Source: Alcanivorax jadensis T9 (GTDB lineage: Bacteria > Pseudomonadota > Gammaproteobacteria > Pseudomonadales > Alcanivoracaceae). From it: DNA of 64,000 nt. The translations under genes were made by a program, and so were the position numbers. The stretch's first letter is position 1; each line of letters starts with the position of its first letter. Where the stretch lies: positions 62,001 through 126,000 of the forward strand of contig NZ_ARXU01000009.1 in assembly GCF_000756655.1 (NCBI RefSeq). The letters run 5' to 3'. This document shows positions 47,278 through 56,553 of this stretch, one piece after another. Under the pieces are notes generated by a model, which worked only from the letters and a program-made list of their open reading frames with translations, was not told the origin of the DNA and searched no databases.

Positions 47278-48222
47278 ATGGCTCTGGCAAACCGCAAGAT
47301 TGGTTACGACGAGGTTGTAACCCGTGACATTCACTTTCCCATGAACATCGAAAACGTGGCCCGCCACTGGTTTCGCAACGACCCGTGGTCCACTCACTGG
47401 ATGAACGCCATTCTCGCCGCCGTCCCCGACGGTGAACGCTGGGTCATGAATTCCGCAAGACGGCAGCTTGGCAAACTTGACGATCCTGAAGTGCTGAACG
47501 CAGCTAAGGAATTCATTCGTCAGGAGCGCATTCATGCTCGTGAGCACGATGAAATGAACGCCATCGGCGTGCAACACGGGGTTCCCATCGACAAGGTTGA
47601 AGGCGTGTTCAAGCTGATCCGTAAGCAACTCCAACACCGCCTCAGTGACGATATGCAGAGCTCCATCGCGGCGGCGTTTGAGCACTTCACGGCCATCATT
47701 TCCGCGGTGCTACTTGAGCACCCGGAACTGTTTGACGAAACCCACCCTGATTTGCGTGCCATGCTCTACTGGCATTTTGTCGAAGAAACCGAGCACAAGA
47801 GCGTCAGTTATGACGTGTTCGTCGATGCCAGTGGTGGCGGCTATCGCAGTTACCGACTGCGTGTCAGTGGCATGCTACTGGCTATTGCCCTGGGCTTCCC
47901 CATTATGATCGGCAACCAGACCTATCTGCTCTACAAAGATCGTCAAATTCTGAATTTGCGCTCAGCCGCCAAAATGACCAAGGTGCTGTTCTGGCGTCCC
48001 GGCATTATCTCCAAGGTTCTGGCTGGCGTGCCCCCCTATTTCTCTCCCACTTTCCACCCCTGGGATGACGATAACCGTGACGTGATCCGGATCTGGAAAC
48101 GCGCCTACGAAAGAACTGGCGACCCTCATAAGGCCTATCAAGCGCTCAGAGACCACCGCGCCAACAATGTACACGGCACATCCGAAACGCCACAACCTGA
48201 ACCCGCATGGGGGCAGGCATGA
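47278..48222 (+). CDS. PF10118-like protein (annotated metal-dependent hydrolase), copy A; ferritin-like diiron motif
   Basis: Start at 47278 (MALANRKIGYDEVV) with GGGAGC upstream; an earlier in-frame start overlaps the operator. The 314-residue protein is of the PF10118 metal-dependent hydrolase family. The visible ligands fit a ferritin-like diiron centre instead: Glu53, Glu83-x2-His86 (ERIH), Glu135, Glu170-x2-His173 (ETEH). His90 is also conserved in copy B. A hydrophobic segment lies at about 198-218, then a basic C-terminal part. It could be an oxygenase or hydroxylase; this is inference. It is the first gene of cassette A and overlaps the SDR by ATGA. Confidence 0.85.
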   Translation: MALANRKIGYDEVVTRDIHFPMNIENVARHWFRNDPWSTHWMNAILAAVPDGERWVMNSARRQLGKLDDPEVLNAAKEFIRQERIHAREHDEMNAIGVQHGVPIDKVEGVFKLIRKQLQHRLSDDMQSSIAAAFEHFTAIISAVLLEHPELFDETHPDLRAMLYWHFVEETEHKSVSYDVFVDASGGGYRSYRLRVSGMLLAIALGFPIMIGNQTYLLYKDRQILNLRSAAKMTKVLFWRPGIISKVLAGVPPYFSPTFHPWDDDNRDVIRIWKRAYERTGDPHKAYQALRDHRANNVHGTSETPQPEPAWGQA

Positions 48223-49046
48223 AAAAGACACCCTTGCCCCCGTCAACTCAGGCGGCAGCTGTCATCACCGGGGCGGGTAGTGGCATCGGTCGTAGCTTTG
48301 CTTACGAAGTTGCCCGTCGAGGCGGTTCGGTACTGTGTGTCGATATCAATGAAGAGCGCGCCGAACAGGTGGCGATCAGCCTGCGAGCACTCGGTACTCA
48401 CGCGGTAGCCCTGGGGTGTGATGTAGGCGATGAGAAACAGATGGCATACCTGGCGGAAAATGCCGAGCCTTTGCTCGGCAGGCCGGTAACCCTGGTGATC
48501 AACAACGCCGGCGTCGGCCTCGGCGGCCCAATCGGCGAGGTGTCACTTGAAGATTGGCACTGGTGCATGAACGTCAATCTATGGGGGGTTATTCACGGCT
48601 GCCATTATTTTGCCCCTCAGCTTCGCGATCTGGGCTATGGAGGCATCATCAATGTGGCCTCTGCTGCCGCATTCGGGTCCGCCCCGGAAATGGCCGCCTA
48701 CAACGTCACCAAGGCGGGGGTGCTGGCCCTGTCCGAAACGCTGTCTTCTGAACTGACCGGAACCGGCGTAAAAATCACGGCCCTGTGCCCAACCGTGGTC
48801 CCGACCAATATCGTCGAGAATGGGCGCCTGCCTGAGCGTCGCCGTGACTTTGCCCGTTCAGCGATGACCCGCTATGCCCTCACCAACGCCGACCAGGTGG
48901 CCCGACAGACCCTCAATGCACTGGATCGTGGTGAGCTTTACATGCTGCCACAAATTGACGGCCGGCTTGCCTGGCGGTTGAAACGCCTGACGCCACGACT
49001 ATACGCCCGCGCGATTGGCGAAGCTTACAGAATGCTGGTTGATTAA
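48219..49046 (+). CDS. Short-chain dehydrogenase/reductase, cassette A
   Basis: The 275-residue classical SDR starts at 48219 within an ATGA overlap with the previous stop. Motifs: GAGSGIG (18-24), NNAG, catalytic Ser in NVASAAAFG and YNVTK. It probably oxidises an alcohol or reduces a ketone in the same pathway as its neighbours. An ATG 12 bp upstream is also in frame, but coupling favours 48219. Its C-terminal basic tail (WRLKRLTPRLYARAIG) may bind the membrane. Confidence 0.92.
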   Translation: MKKTPLPPSTQAAAVITGAGSGIGRSFAYEVARRGGSVLCVDINEERAEQVAISLRALGTHAVALGCDVGDEKQMAYLAENAEPLLGRPVTLVINNAGVGLGGPIGEVSLEDWHWCMNVNLWGVIHGCHYFAPQLRDLGYGGIINVASAAAFGSAPEMAAYNVTKAGVLALSETLSSELTGTGVKITALCPTVVPTNIVENGRLPERRRDFARSAMTRYALTNADQVARQTLNALDRGELYMLPQIDGRLAWRLKRLTPRLYARAIGEAYRMLVD

Positions 49047-49084
49047 ACCGCATTAGTGGAAACGGAACACGCAAGGAACCCAAG

Positions 49085-50044
49085 ATGGCCTCCATTCCTA
49101 CAACAATCATGAAGCTGCTTTTTCGCACCGGCATGAAGCGGGATATACGCGATCCAAACAAACTGGTAAAACACTTGCGAAGAGTCATGAACGCGCCTTT
49201 GGCCCCCTCTCTGCTGCCACGAGGAGTGCAGCTCAAGCGAGGCAAGGTTGCTGGAATACCTGGCCACTGGCTAGGCACTACAGACCCACACATCACCATA
49301 CTCTACCTGCATGGTGGTGCCTTCATCGGCGGGCGGCTTGATACCTATCACCACTTTTGTGGTCGTTTGGCTCACGCGCTGAACGCGCGGGTATTTCTCC
49401 CGGATTACCGGCTTGCCCCCGAGCACCCTTTCCCGGCAGCAACGGATGACGCCTTTCACGTGTATCGCGAACTGATAGCTGACCCTCGGCCCATGGTGAT
49501 TGCAGGAGACTCGGCAGGTGGAAACCTGACGTTAGTCACACTTCTACGCGCCCGTGATCATCAGCTAAAAATGCCAGCCTGCGCCCTTGCCATTTCACCG
49601 GCATCGGATGCTCGAGGGACCCTGATGTCTAGACAGGCAAATAGCGACAGTGATGCCATGTTATCCCATGACATAATTAAGATGGCTACGGATATCTATC
49701 TGGCCGGGGCTGATCCCGATCACCCGTATGCCTCACCAATCACCGCAGATTTCACCGGCTTACCTCCTCTGCTTTTCACTGTCAGCAGCGAAGAGTGCTT
49801 ACGCGACGACACCCATGCAGCCGCACAGTGCGCCCGGGACGCGGGTGTACCTGTGCAGATTCTGGAGCGCGATGATATGCCGCACGTTTGGCCCGTATTC
49901 ACCTTTCTGCTGCCTGAGGCAAAACAGGACCTCCCCTCCATCATCCGCTTTCTGGAAAAAAACCTGACCAGCACTCAAGTCAGCAAGGCACCAACCCAAA
50001 CGGCCAACGCTGGCACTGGAGCAATTGCGGAAATTTCGTCATGA
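49085..50044 (+). CDS. Esterase/lipase of the hormone-sensitive lipase family
   Basis: The 319-residue alpha/beta hydrolase has the HSL oxyanion motif LHGGAFIGG, the DYRLAPEHPFPAA block, the nucleophile motif GDSAGG and the C-terminal acid/His in DDMPHVWPVF. It cleaves carboxylic esters. Next to a Baeyer-Villiger monooxygenase, which makes esters from ketones, the likely role is hydrolysis of that ester to acid plus alcohol. It overlaps the BVMO by ATGA. Confidence 0.92.
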   Translation: MASIPTTIMKLLFRTGMKRDIRDPNKLVKHLRRVMNAPLAPSLLPRGVQLKRGKVAGIPGHWLGTTDPHITILYLHGGAFIGGRLDTYHHFCGRLAHALNARVFLPDYRLAPEHPFPAATDDAFHVYRELIADPRPMVIAGDSAGGNLTLVTLLRARDHQLKMPACALAISPASDARGTLMSRQANSDSDAMLSHDIIKMATDIYLAGADPDHPYASPITADFTGLPPLLFTVSSEECLRDDTHAAAQCARDAGVPVQILERDDMPHVWPVFTFLLPEAKQDLPSIIRFLEKNLTSTQVSKAPTQTANAGTGAIAEISS

Positions 50045-51663
50045 ACATAGCTGCTGTCGCAATCCATTCCCCTCGCCCCAGCGTGACCCCCGATCATGAA
50101 GTCATCATCATCGGCGCGGGCATTTCTGGAATTGGTGCGGCAATCCAACTACGTGCCGATGGTATCAAAGACATCCTAATCCTTGAGCGAAGCGAGGACG
50201 TGGGAGGCACATGGCGCGATAATCGTTATCCCGGGATTGCTGTCGACATTACCTCGTTTACCTATTCATTTTCCTTCGAACAAAACGCAAATTGGTCTCG
50301 CGTTTTTGCACCGGGAAACGAGCTTTACCAGTATACAAGGCAGGTAACGAGCAAGTATGGAATCTACCCACTGATTCGCTTTGGTGTCGAAGTCAGTCGC
50401 GCCCGTTTTGATCTCGACAACCATGTCTGGTTTATCGATCTTACGGATGGCAGGCGACTTAGTGCACGCCATATTGTCTCCGCCTGTGGCGGTTTGATAT
50501 CACCCAAGATGCCAGATATTGAAGGGCTTGATACGTTCGAGGGCAATGTCATTCACACTGCACGCTGGCCAGATGACCTTGATCTTAGTGACAAGCGAGT
50601 AGCAGTAATAGGCACTGGCGCCACCGCAGTGCAACTGATTCCGAAAATTGCCCGCCAGGCTCGTCAACTGAACGTCTACCAGCGCACCCCTATCTGGGTG
50701 TTGAAAAAGCCCGATCAGACTCTACCTGGCTGGCTCAAGGTATTGTTTCGAACCGTACCGGGCCTGCAACGCAGCCTTCGCGCTGCCACCGACACCGTCA
50801 GCGAAACCCTGATGGTGCTTTCCGCCATTTATTACCGCCAGGCCCCCTGGCTGGTCCGCATGTGTGAAAAGGCGGGCATTAGCAACCTGCGTGAACAGCT
50901 CCCCAACCGCAAAGACCTGTGGGAAAAGCTGACCCCCAAATACGGCTTCGGCTGCAAAAGACCGACGTTCTCAAACGACTATTTCCGAACCTTTGCCCGA
51001 AACAACGTTGAGCTTGTCACGACCTCGATCAAGCGTATTACGTCCCGCGGCATCACCACCCAGGACGGCCGCTCACGGCGTATCGATACCTTGATCCTCG
51101 CCACCGGTTACAAAACCTTTGAGAAAGGAAATATCCCCTCGTTCGACGTCATCGGCAGCAACAACATTAGCCTGGGTGACTTCTGGCATGACCATCGCTA
51201 CCAGGCCTATGAAGGCCTGACGATTCCTGGCTACCCGAACTTCTACATCATGCTCGGCCCTTATGCCCTTATCGGAACCTCTTACTTCAAAATGGTTGAA
51301 GGAAATTCCATTCACCTTTCACGCTGCATTCGCGAAGCCAATCAGCGTGGCGCCACCCAGGTTGAAATTCGGCAGTCAGCCCATGACAGTTATTTCCTAA
51401 ATATTCAGAAACGTCAGCAGAACACCGTATTCCTTAATCACAACTGCGCGCTGTCGAACAGTTACTACTTCGATCACCATGGTGACGCGCCAATGCTGCG
51501 CCCCTCTACCTCTCTGGAAATGCTGTGGCGGGCCAAACATTTACCGATGGAGCACTACCGGTTCAGTGAACTGGGCAACCATGCTGGCTTCGGGACACAA
51601 ACTAGTGAGTCACATAACCAACTGACATCCAGCGAGGACCATTTCGGAAAAACATACAGATGA
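50041..51663 (+). CDS. Flavin-containing Baeyer-Villiger-type monooxygenase
   Basis: The 540-residue protein has two Rossmann motifs, GAGISG (25-30) for FAD and GTGATAVQ for NADPH. Between them is the Baeyer-Villiger fingerprint FxGxxxHxxxWP (FEGNVIHTARWP, about 167-178). BVMOs insert oxygen next to a carbonyl; some relatives act on long alkanes. It is the last gene of cassette A. It is a different subfamily from the AlmA-like enzyme at 57519. The likely substrate is a hydrophobic ketone; not provable here. Confidence 0.9.
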   Translation: MNIAAVAIHSPRPSVTPDHEVIIIGAGISGIGAAIQLRADGIKDILILERSEDVGGTWRDNRYPGIAVDITSFTYSFSFEQNANWSRVFAPGNELYQYTRQVTSKYGIYPLIRFGVEVSRARFDLDNHVWFIDLTDGRRLSARHIVSACGGLISPKMPDIEGLDTFEGNVIHTARWPDDLDLSDKRVAVIGTGATAVQLIPKIARQARQLNVYQRTPIWVLKKPDQTLPGWLKVLFRTVPGLQRSLRAATDTVSETLMVLSAIYYRQAPWLVRMCEKAGISNLREQLPNRKDLWEKLTPKYGFGCKRPTFSNDYFRTFARNNVELVTTSIKRITSRGITTQDGRSRRIDTLILATGYKTFEKGNIPSFDVIGSNNISLGDFWHDHRYQAYEGLTIPGYPNFYIMLGPYALIGTSYFKMVEGNSIHLSRCIREANQRGATQVEIRQSAHDSYFLNIQKRQQNTVFLNHNCALSNSYYFDHHGDAPMLRPSTSLEMLWRAKHLPMEHYRFSELGNHAGFGTQTSESHNQLTSSEDHFGKTYR

Positions 51664-51861
51664 CGTCTATCTATGAGTGTGCCTGGAACTCATGCACAGC
51701 AGGCATTACTTCAGACGGTGGCCTCATCCCTAATCGGCAATAGGGCACTGCATCTCGTCATAGGCGACTGCGGTGTAATACGCATTAATGCGGGAAATAT
51801 CGGAGCGACAAAGCAAGAAGTCTGCACAGTCATAGATACACCAATCAAAGCTTTCGATAAT

Positions 51862-51879
51862 TTTGGTTGCTCAACCAAA
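51862..51879. promoter_or_regulatory. Palindromic operator site 2 (perfect copy)
   Basis: TTTGGTTG-CT-CAACCAAA is a perfect 8-bp inverted repeat with a 2-bp spacer, 39 bp before the porin start codon. It lies in a 255-bp gap (51664-51918) that holds no supported gene. Confidence 0.75.
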
Positions 51880-51918
51880 CATACTAAGAACTAGAACAAC
51901 ATATTTCAGGAGCTCATA

Positions 51919-53277
51919 ATGTCTTCAACAAAAACAAAACAATTGCCTTTTCTTTTTTTCGCTTGCGGAGCCGCACTAGTCCCCGGTTTAAGCATTGCGG
52001 GAGCTGGCGACGGAGCAACTAATTATGGGCTAGGCCCTATGAATGCCGGCACCGCCTTGGCGTTCAGCCCTTTTGCATCCAACAGCTGGTCGGTTTATTA
52101 CAACCCAGCAGCCATGGCCGGCTCACCGGAAGGCGAGCTGAGCGCCATCGTGCAATATGGTGACCAGGAATTACGTGCTAAATCCCTGGGGGGAGCCGCG
52201 CCTTTAGCACGCGAGAACGATGTGCTCTCCGATACCAGTTCCGAACTATTATTAATCGGTTTCAAAAGTCGCATAGCCGGCATCTCAAGTATCGACAAGC
52301 CCATATATTTCGGGCTTAACGTTGGCGTCGACGAATACTCATCCAACCTGCTGCCATACCAAGCGAACACTAGCCAGGAAGGGCAGTTTCTACGCTATGA
52401 ATCGCAGCCACTTTATCTCGCGTTTGGTGGTGCCATTAGTAATATCCTGAGAGGCATCGACGTCGGCGCATCTGCGCGCCTGACCCTGCAAGCCAAAGCA
52501 AACCTGGAAACAGTCTCCGACCTTGGCGGCAACACTGATTCAGAAAAGCTTTCTCTCGAAGCATCTCCGTCACTATCGCCGGCCCTGGGAATAAACATCC
52601 GCTCTGGCGAAATGTTTTGCGGTACCAGTCAGTGCATGCCTTTCGGCATGGACAAGTTGGAATTCGCACTATTTTGGCGCGGTGAAAGTAGTTACGAAGT
52701 TTCAGTCGATGCCAATGTGGTTGTGCCAGGGGTTATACCCGAACCAGGTCTGAGTCTGGCACTGAGTACAATCGACACTTATCAGCCCGAGGTTCTCGGT
52801 GCAGCCTTTTTGCTTCCAGTAGGACAATTCGAACTGACGGCAGGCATCGAGCAGCACAAATGGTCTGCGCTCGGACGCGAGTTTGCGAGTGACACTGTTC
52901 GAGACCAGGCCAATCTCGCGTTTGACGACATCACTATTCCCCGTATTGGCATCAGTTATCAGTGGTCGGAATCCATGAAGCTCTTTGCTGGCGCAGCCTT
53001 GGAGGAGTCACCCTTAAAGTCCACCCGCTCCCAAGACGTCAATTATTTGGACACAGATAAAAAAGTTTTCGGGCTAGGCGCAAGCTATCGGATAGCCAGT
53101 GCCCCGGTAATTAATATGCCGCTGGAGGTTGCCTTCGCTTACCAGTATCAAATGCTGGATGAGGCTGATTTCGAATTAAGCTCCATTAACTCTCCCACCG
53201 ATCCGTCACCTTACGAGACTGTACGGGCCGATGGTGAAATAAACGTATTTTCTTCCTCCCTATCGCTGAAATTTTAA
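51919..53277 (+). CDS. FadL/OmpP1-type outer-membrane hydrocarbon porin
   Basis: The 452-residue protein has a signal peptide (to about LSIAGA) and then a FadL-type N-terminal region (GPMNAGTALAF, SVYYNPAAMAG) followed by amphipathic strands, and ends in LSLKF with terminal Phe. FadL-type barrels import fatty acids and alkanes; in A. dieselolei such proteins (OmpT-1/2/3) import alkanes of different length. Cys in MFCGTSQC may pair. CAGGAG precedes the ATG. It forms an operon with the large lipoprotein. Confidence 0.85.
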   Translation: MSSTKTKQLPFLFFACGAALVPGLSIAGAGDGATNYGLGPMNAGTALAFSPFASNSWSVYYNPAAMAGSPEGELSAIVQYGDQELRAKSLGGAAPLARENDVLSDTSSELLLIGFKSRIAGISSIDKPIYFGLNVGVDEYSSNLLPYQANTSQEGQFLRYESQPLYLAFGGAISNILRGIDVGASARLTLQAKANLETVSDLGGNTDSEKLSLEASPSLSPALGINIRSGEMFCGTSQCMPFGMDKLEFALFWRGESSYEVSVDANVVVPGVIPEPGLSLALSTIDTYQPEVLGAAFLLPVGQFELTAGIEQHKWSALGREFASDTVRDQANLAFDDITIPRIGISYQWSESMKLFAGAALEESPLKSTRSQDVNYLDTDKKVFGLGASYRIASAPVINMPLEVAFAYQYQMLDEADFELSSINSPTDPSPYETVRADGEINVFSSSLSLKF

Positions 53278-53311
53278 CAGCATGCATGCGATTAATACCT
53301 GGAGAAGAGCA

Positions 53312-56300
53312 ATGAATAAAAAATCACACATCATTAGCACACTGTTTATTAGCGTGGCCATAGTCATAGCAAGTCAGTTGACAGGTTGCGGTGGCGACAA
53401 GGGCAATGTGACCAATCAATGGAGCACACCGGATACACTGATTTTTTCCTACCCATATCCCGGCCAGACAGAAGTGCCACCTACCGCGCCTGTGGTCCTG
53501 CGCTTCTCTAGCGTGCTAGATCAAGCGGTAATTGATGACATTGATGCCCGACTACAACTGATCAGCGATATAGATGGCAGCAGTGTCATGGTTGACTATC
53601 AAGTAATAGACAACGGCAGAGGATTGGCTCTGCACCCTCAATCCCGCCTGCTCCCGGCTGAAAGGTACCATCTAGTTGTCAACGGTGATGGTTTGGGATC
53701 CATTGATAACGACTCCGTAGCCCAGGTTCAGTTTCGTACTGCAGGCAATCAAGCGGGCGCATCGAAAAGCATGGGAACCGGTCCCTTTATGCTGCTTTCA
53801 GCCACCCCTTTGGACCAGCCTTCATTGCTTGAATCGATTGATGATGCCAGTCACCCCAATGACATGAGCACCTTCAGGATGTCGTTCAATCAAACGATTG
53901 ATCCAACAAGCACAGAATATGATGAAGATGGATCTATTCAACTTCGTGATAATCTAGGCAAGCTGGTGCCCGCATCCCTATTCCTGCAGGGCCGCCACCT
54001 AACCCTTGACCCTCATCAAGACCTGAAACCCGTTGAGCACACACTAACCATCACGGGTTTGCTCGCTCAAACAACCGGCGCTGAGCTACCGGAATACAAT
54101 CGTACTTTTATTCCTGATTCGACACTTCCCCGCGCGACATCCGTTCTCAAAGTTGGCAGTCTTGGAGCTGAGCAACCTGAACTAGTGTCAACTTTAACCG
54201 GCAACCCGATCAATCAGGTTCCAGTACAATCCTTTGTGCTGGGAGATGAATCATTTACCGGGTTGAACGGGGACCTGGCTGCAGATCTGGCTTTTGCTCC
54301 CAACTTTCCTAATGCCGTTCCACTGCGAGTACCCGCTGGTTCCGTACTCCGAGGCACCCCCGTGGACGTTAATATACTGGGCGAAATACCGTCCGGGCTG
54401 GAAACCGGTGAAGTCACCATCACGATACTCAGCGACGCTAACGGGTATCTGATCCCGAATCCATTCAGTGATTCCCCATCGGTTCCCCGCTATGCCCTGC
54501 TTAATATGGACGCAGCAATGACTGCAGCAGGTCAAGAGTCCAATGCGGCTCTCAGCCAGAACCTGCTTAATGTTCAGGTAGCGGGTTTAGCCGTTGTAAA
54601 GGATGGTGTACTGGTACTGGATGCGGTCAGTGTGGTTGAACCTGAAGTACTGGGCTTGGAGAAGGCATCCGGTCTGCTCTCATTCCGCATGGAGGCCTAT
54701 CAGAACCAGCGCCAAGCGCCTACCCCAAGCCAAGACACTCGGCCCTTGCAGCTCCAGTCTTGGGCACCGGGGGAAATATTCCAACCCAATGCAAGGCCTG
54801 GTGACCCCGTTATCCTGAACTTCAACAAACCATTGGACCCGGCTTCAGTTTTTCTTGACGGCGCTTTGCAGATTTCAGTTGATGGCATAGAACAAAACTT
54901 TCCCATGAGGCACGATGGCGCCACAATTATCATCGGTGGAGACATCCTTCAACACGATAAAGACATTCAGATCACTCTTACCAGCCTGCTTCGAGATACT
55001 CAGGGAGCCCCACTTAACGATGACAAGACCCTAGACATTCGTTTGCCGGACTTAGTTCTTCCCAATGGCAACGCCAACGAATTACGAGCACCACTTGTCT
55101 CCGCTGTTTTCCCTGGTTACCCATGCGCACTAACCGGGGCTGTTCTTACCGGCGAACGCGAAAACTGGCGGAACGGTCGATGCGTGGGCGGCAAAAATAC
55201 CGACCCGCTTTATCCAGTACCAAACCTCTTTAAGGATTTTAGTATCCGGGTTATCTTCAGCCGTACTATCGACGGAGACACAGTCAACGACCAGACTTTT
55301 GTTGTTGAGCACTTTGATAGCGAAAACACCGTATGGGAGCCCATCAATGGTCGTCTCAAGGTGCTTGCCCAGCGAATCGAGTTTTTTCCGGACAACCCCT
55401 GGCAGATTGGCGAGCTTTATCGCTACACCCTGCACTCCGAGCAAAACTCTCCTGCTTGTGGCATCGATGCAATATGCTCAGCTGATGGCGCACCGTTACA
55501 AACACGCCAGATCTCTCAGTCCAGCTCCTCTGCTCCGGGGCTTCGAGAGGGAGGTCCTGAGCTAACAAATCACTTCGTGATCACTGGGGAAGAGGATCAG
55601 ATCACTCGCGTATCTTTACGCTCTCTCCCAGTAGCAGATGTTAACGCTAACCTCACCATCGATGACAAAGAGCAAGGCGCGCTACCCGATGGTAACGGCG
55701 GAGCCATTGCCGATGCCAACTATCTGCAGCTTAGGCTCAAAAGTAAATCAGGTGTAATAACCAATGCCAACATTGGCTGTGGTATAGGCGACGATTGCCC
55801 GGAAAAGAAATTTGCCTTTATCGGGTCAGGCGCCTTGCAAGCCGGGGTAAGCCAGTATGAGCCGGATGTCACCATCAACCGACGCCTCATCGACAGCGAC
55901 CCAATGACCTCAAATGAAGTCACCGGCGCCGTCATTGCCAAAGTCTTCCCTACCGTTCTCCCAACGACCAGTGTCTTTCTGGAAGCTCGAGCACTCGGGT
56001 TAATCACAATTCCGCTAGACACTGGCCCTTTGGTCCTTCGGTTGGGATACGAAAACAATCACCCCATTACGGGCTATATCACCGAAACCCCGGATGGTCC
56101 CTGGTTCAGTACTACGTTTGATCTCATGGTGGATGCACCAGAGTTAGAGCCACGGCTAATTATTGAGCTTGGACATGACATCCGCAGCAAGGTAATAACC
56201 GGAGTCACCTTGGAAGGCCCTCTTCGCTTTGTTGACGATGGCCGTCTAATTCTGAAAGTCCGCAACCCGGAGCCTCTCATCATACCGGCCAAGATTGACC

Positions 56301-56392
56301 TCCTTGGCATCGGCTTGGCGGGTATCGAGCTGGAAGTCCCCCCCCTTGGCGTAGACCTGACCTTCACCTTTTTGCCGGTAAAAGATTTTTAA
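53312..56392 (+). CDS. Large Ig-like surface lipoprotein linked to the FadL porin
   Basis: The 1026-residue protein starts MNKKSHIIST at 53312 with GGAGAAG upstream, and has the lipobox LTGC with Cys26. The N-terminal part contains Big_5-like Ig modules (YPYPGQTEVPPTAPVVLRFS; again WAPGEIFQPNARPGDPVIL). The rest is beta-rich without a visible enzyme motif. In Vibrio, a FadL gene is paired with the surface lipoprotein VolA, a lysophospholipase; the layout here is similar, but no VolA lipase motif is evident. It may capture hydrophobic substrate for the porin. Confidence 0.8.
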   Translation: MNKKSHIISTLFISVAIVIASQLTGCGGDKGNVTNQWSTPDTLIFSYPYPGQTEVPPTAPVVLRFSSVLDQAVIDDIDARLQLISDIDGSSVMVDYQVIDNGRGLALHPQSRLLPAERYHLVVNGDGLGSIDNDSVAQVQFRTAGNQAGASKSMGTGPFMLLSATPLDQPSLLESIDDASHPNDMSTFRMSFNQTIDPTSTEYDEDGSIQLRDNLGKLVPASLFLQGRHLTLDPHQDLKPVEHTLTITGLLAQTTGAELPEYNRTFIPDSTLPRATSVLKVGSLGAEQPELVSTLTGNPINQVPVQSFVLGDESFTGLNGDLAADLAFAPNFPNAVPLRVPAGSVLRGTPVDVNILGEIPSGLETGEVTITILSDANGYLIPNPFSDSPSVPRYALLNMDAAMTAAGQESNAALSQNLLNVQVAGLAVVKDGVLVLDAVSVVEPEVLGLEKASGLLSFRMEAYQNQRQAPTPSQDTRPLQLQSWAPGEIFQPNARPGDPVILNFNKPLDPASVFLDGALQISVDGIEQNFPMRHDGATIIIGGDILQHDKDIQITLTSLLRDTQGAPLNDDKTLDIRLPDLVLPNGNANELRAPLVSAVFPGYPCALTGAVLTGERENWRNGRCVGGKNTDPLYPVPNLFKDFSIRVIFSRTIDGDTVNDQTFVVEHFDSENTVWEPINGRLKVLAQRIEFFPDNPWQIGELYRYTLHSEQNSPACGIDAICSADGAPLQTRQISQSSSSAPGLREGGPELTNHFVITGEEDQITRVSLRSLPVADVNANLTIDDKEQGALPDGNGGAIADANYLQLRLKSKSGVITNANIGCGIGDDCPEKKFAFIGSGALQAGVSQYEPDVTINRRLIDSDPMTSNEVTGAVIAKVFPTVLPTTSVFLEARALGLITIPLDTGPLVLRLGYENNHPITGYITETPDGPWFSTTFDLMVDAPELEPRLIIELGHDIRSKVITGVTLEGPLRFVDDGRLILKVRNPEPLIIPAKIDLLGIGLAGIELEVPPLGVDLTFTFLPVKDF

Positions 56393-56420
56393 GCCGTTCC
56401 CCTAGTGCCTATGCACTTTC

Positions 56421-56446
56421 ATGCCCCCTTTATGGGGGCTTTTTTC
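56421..56446 (+). terminator. Terminator after the porin-lipoprotein operon
   Basis: GCCCCC and GGGGGC flank a short loop and are followed by T6, 29 bp after the lipoprotein stop codon. Confidence 0.85.
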
Positions 56447-56528
56447 TGTCCTCTCCGTATACAACACCGCTGAATGATCATCTATATCTTCAAATAGGAC
56501 TTTTCTTTGTGTAGATGAAACGCTATTA

Positions 56529-56546
56529 TTTGGTTGTTTAGCCAAA
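56529..56546. promoter_or_regulatory. Palindromic operator site 3
   Basis: TTTGGTTG-TT-TAGCCAAA, the same 8-2-8 pattern as sites 1 and 2 (right half 6 of 8 to ideal), flanked by a further A/T pair. It lies only 7 bp before the ATG at 56554, so it would overlap the leader or promoter of the AlmA cassette. Confidence 0.65.
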
Positions 56547-56553
56547 TAAATAA

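Noticed and set aside
51673-51894. 73-residue plus-strand frame before the porin
   Set aside because: It has no ribosome site and no recognisable motif, and it overlaps the perfect operator palindrome; more likely a regulatory gap.
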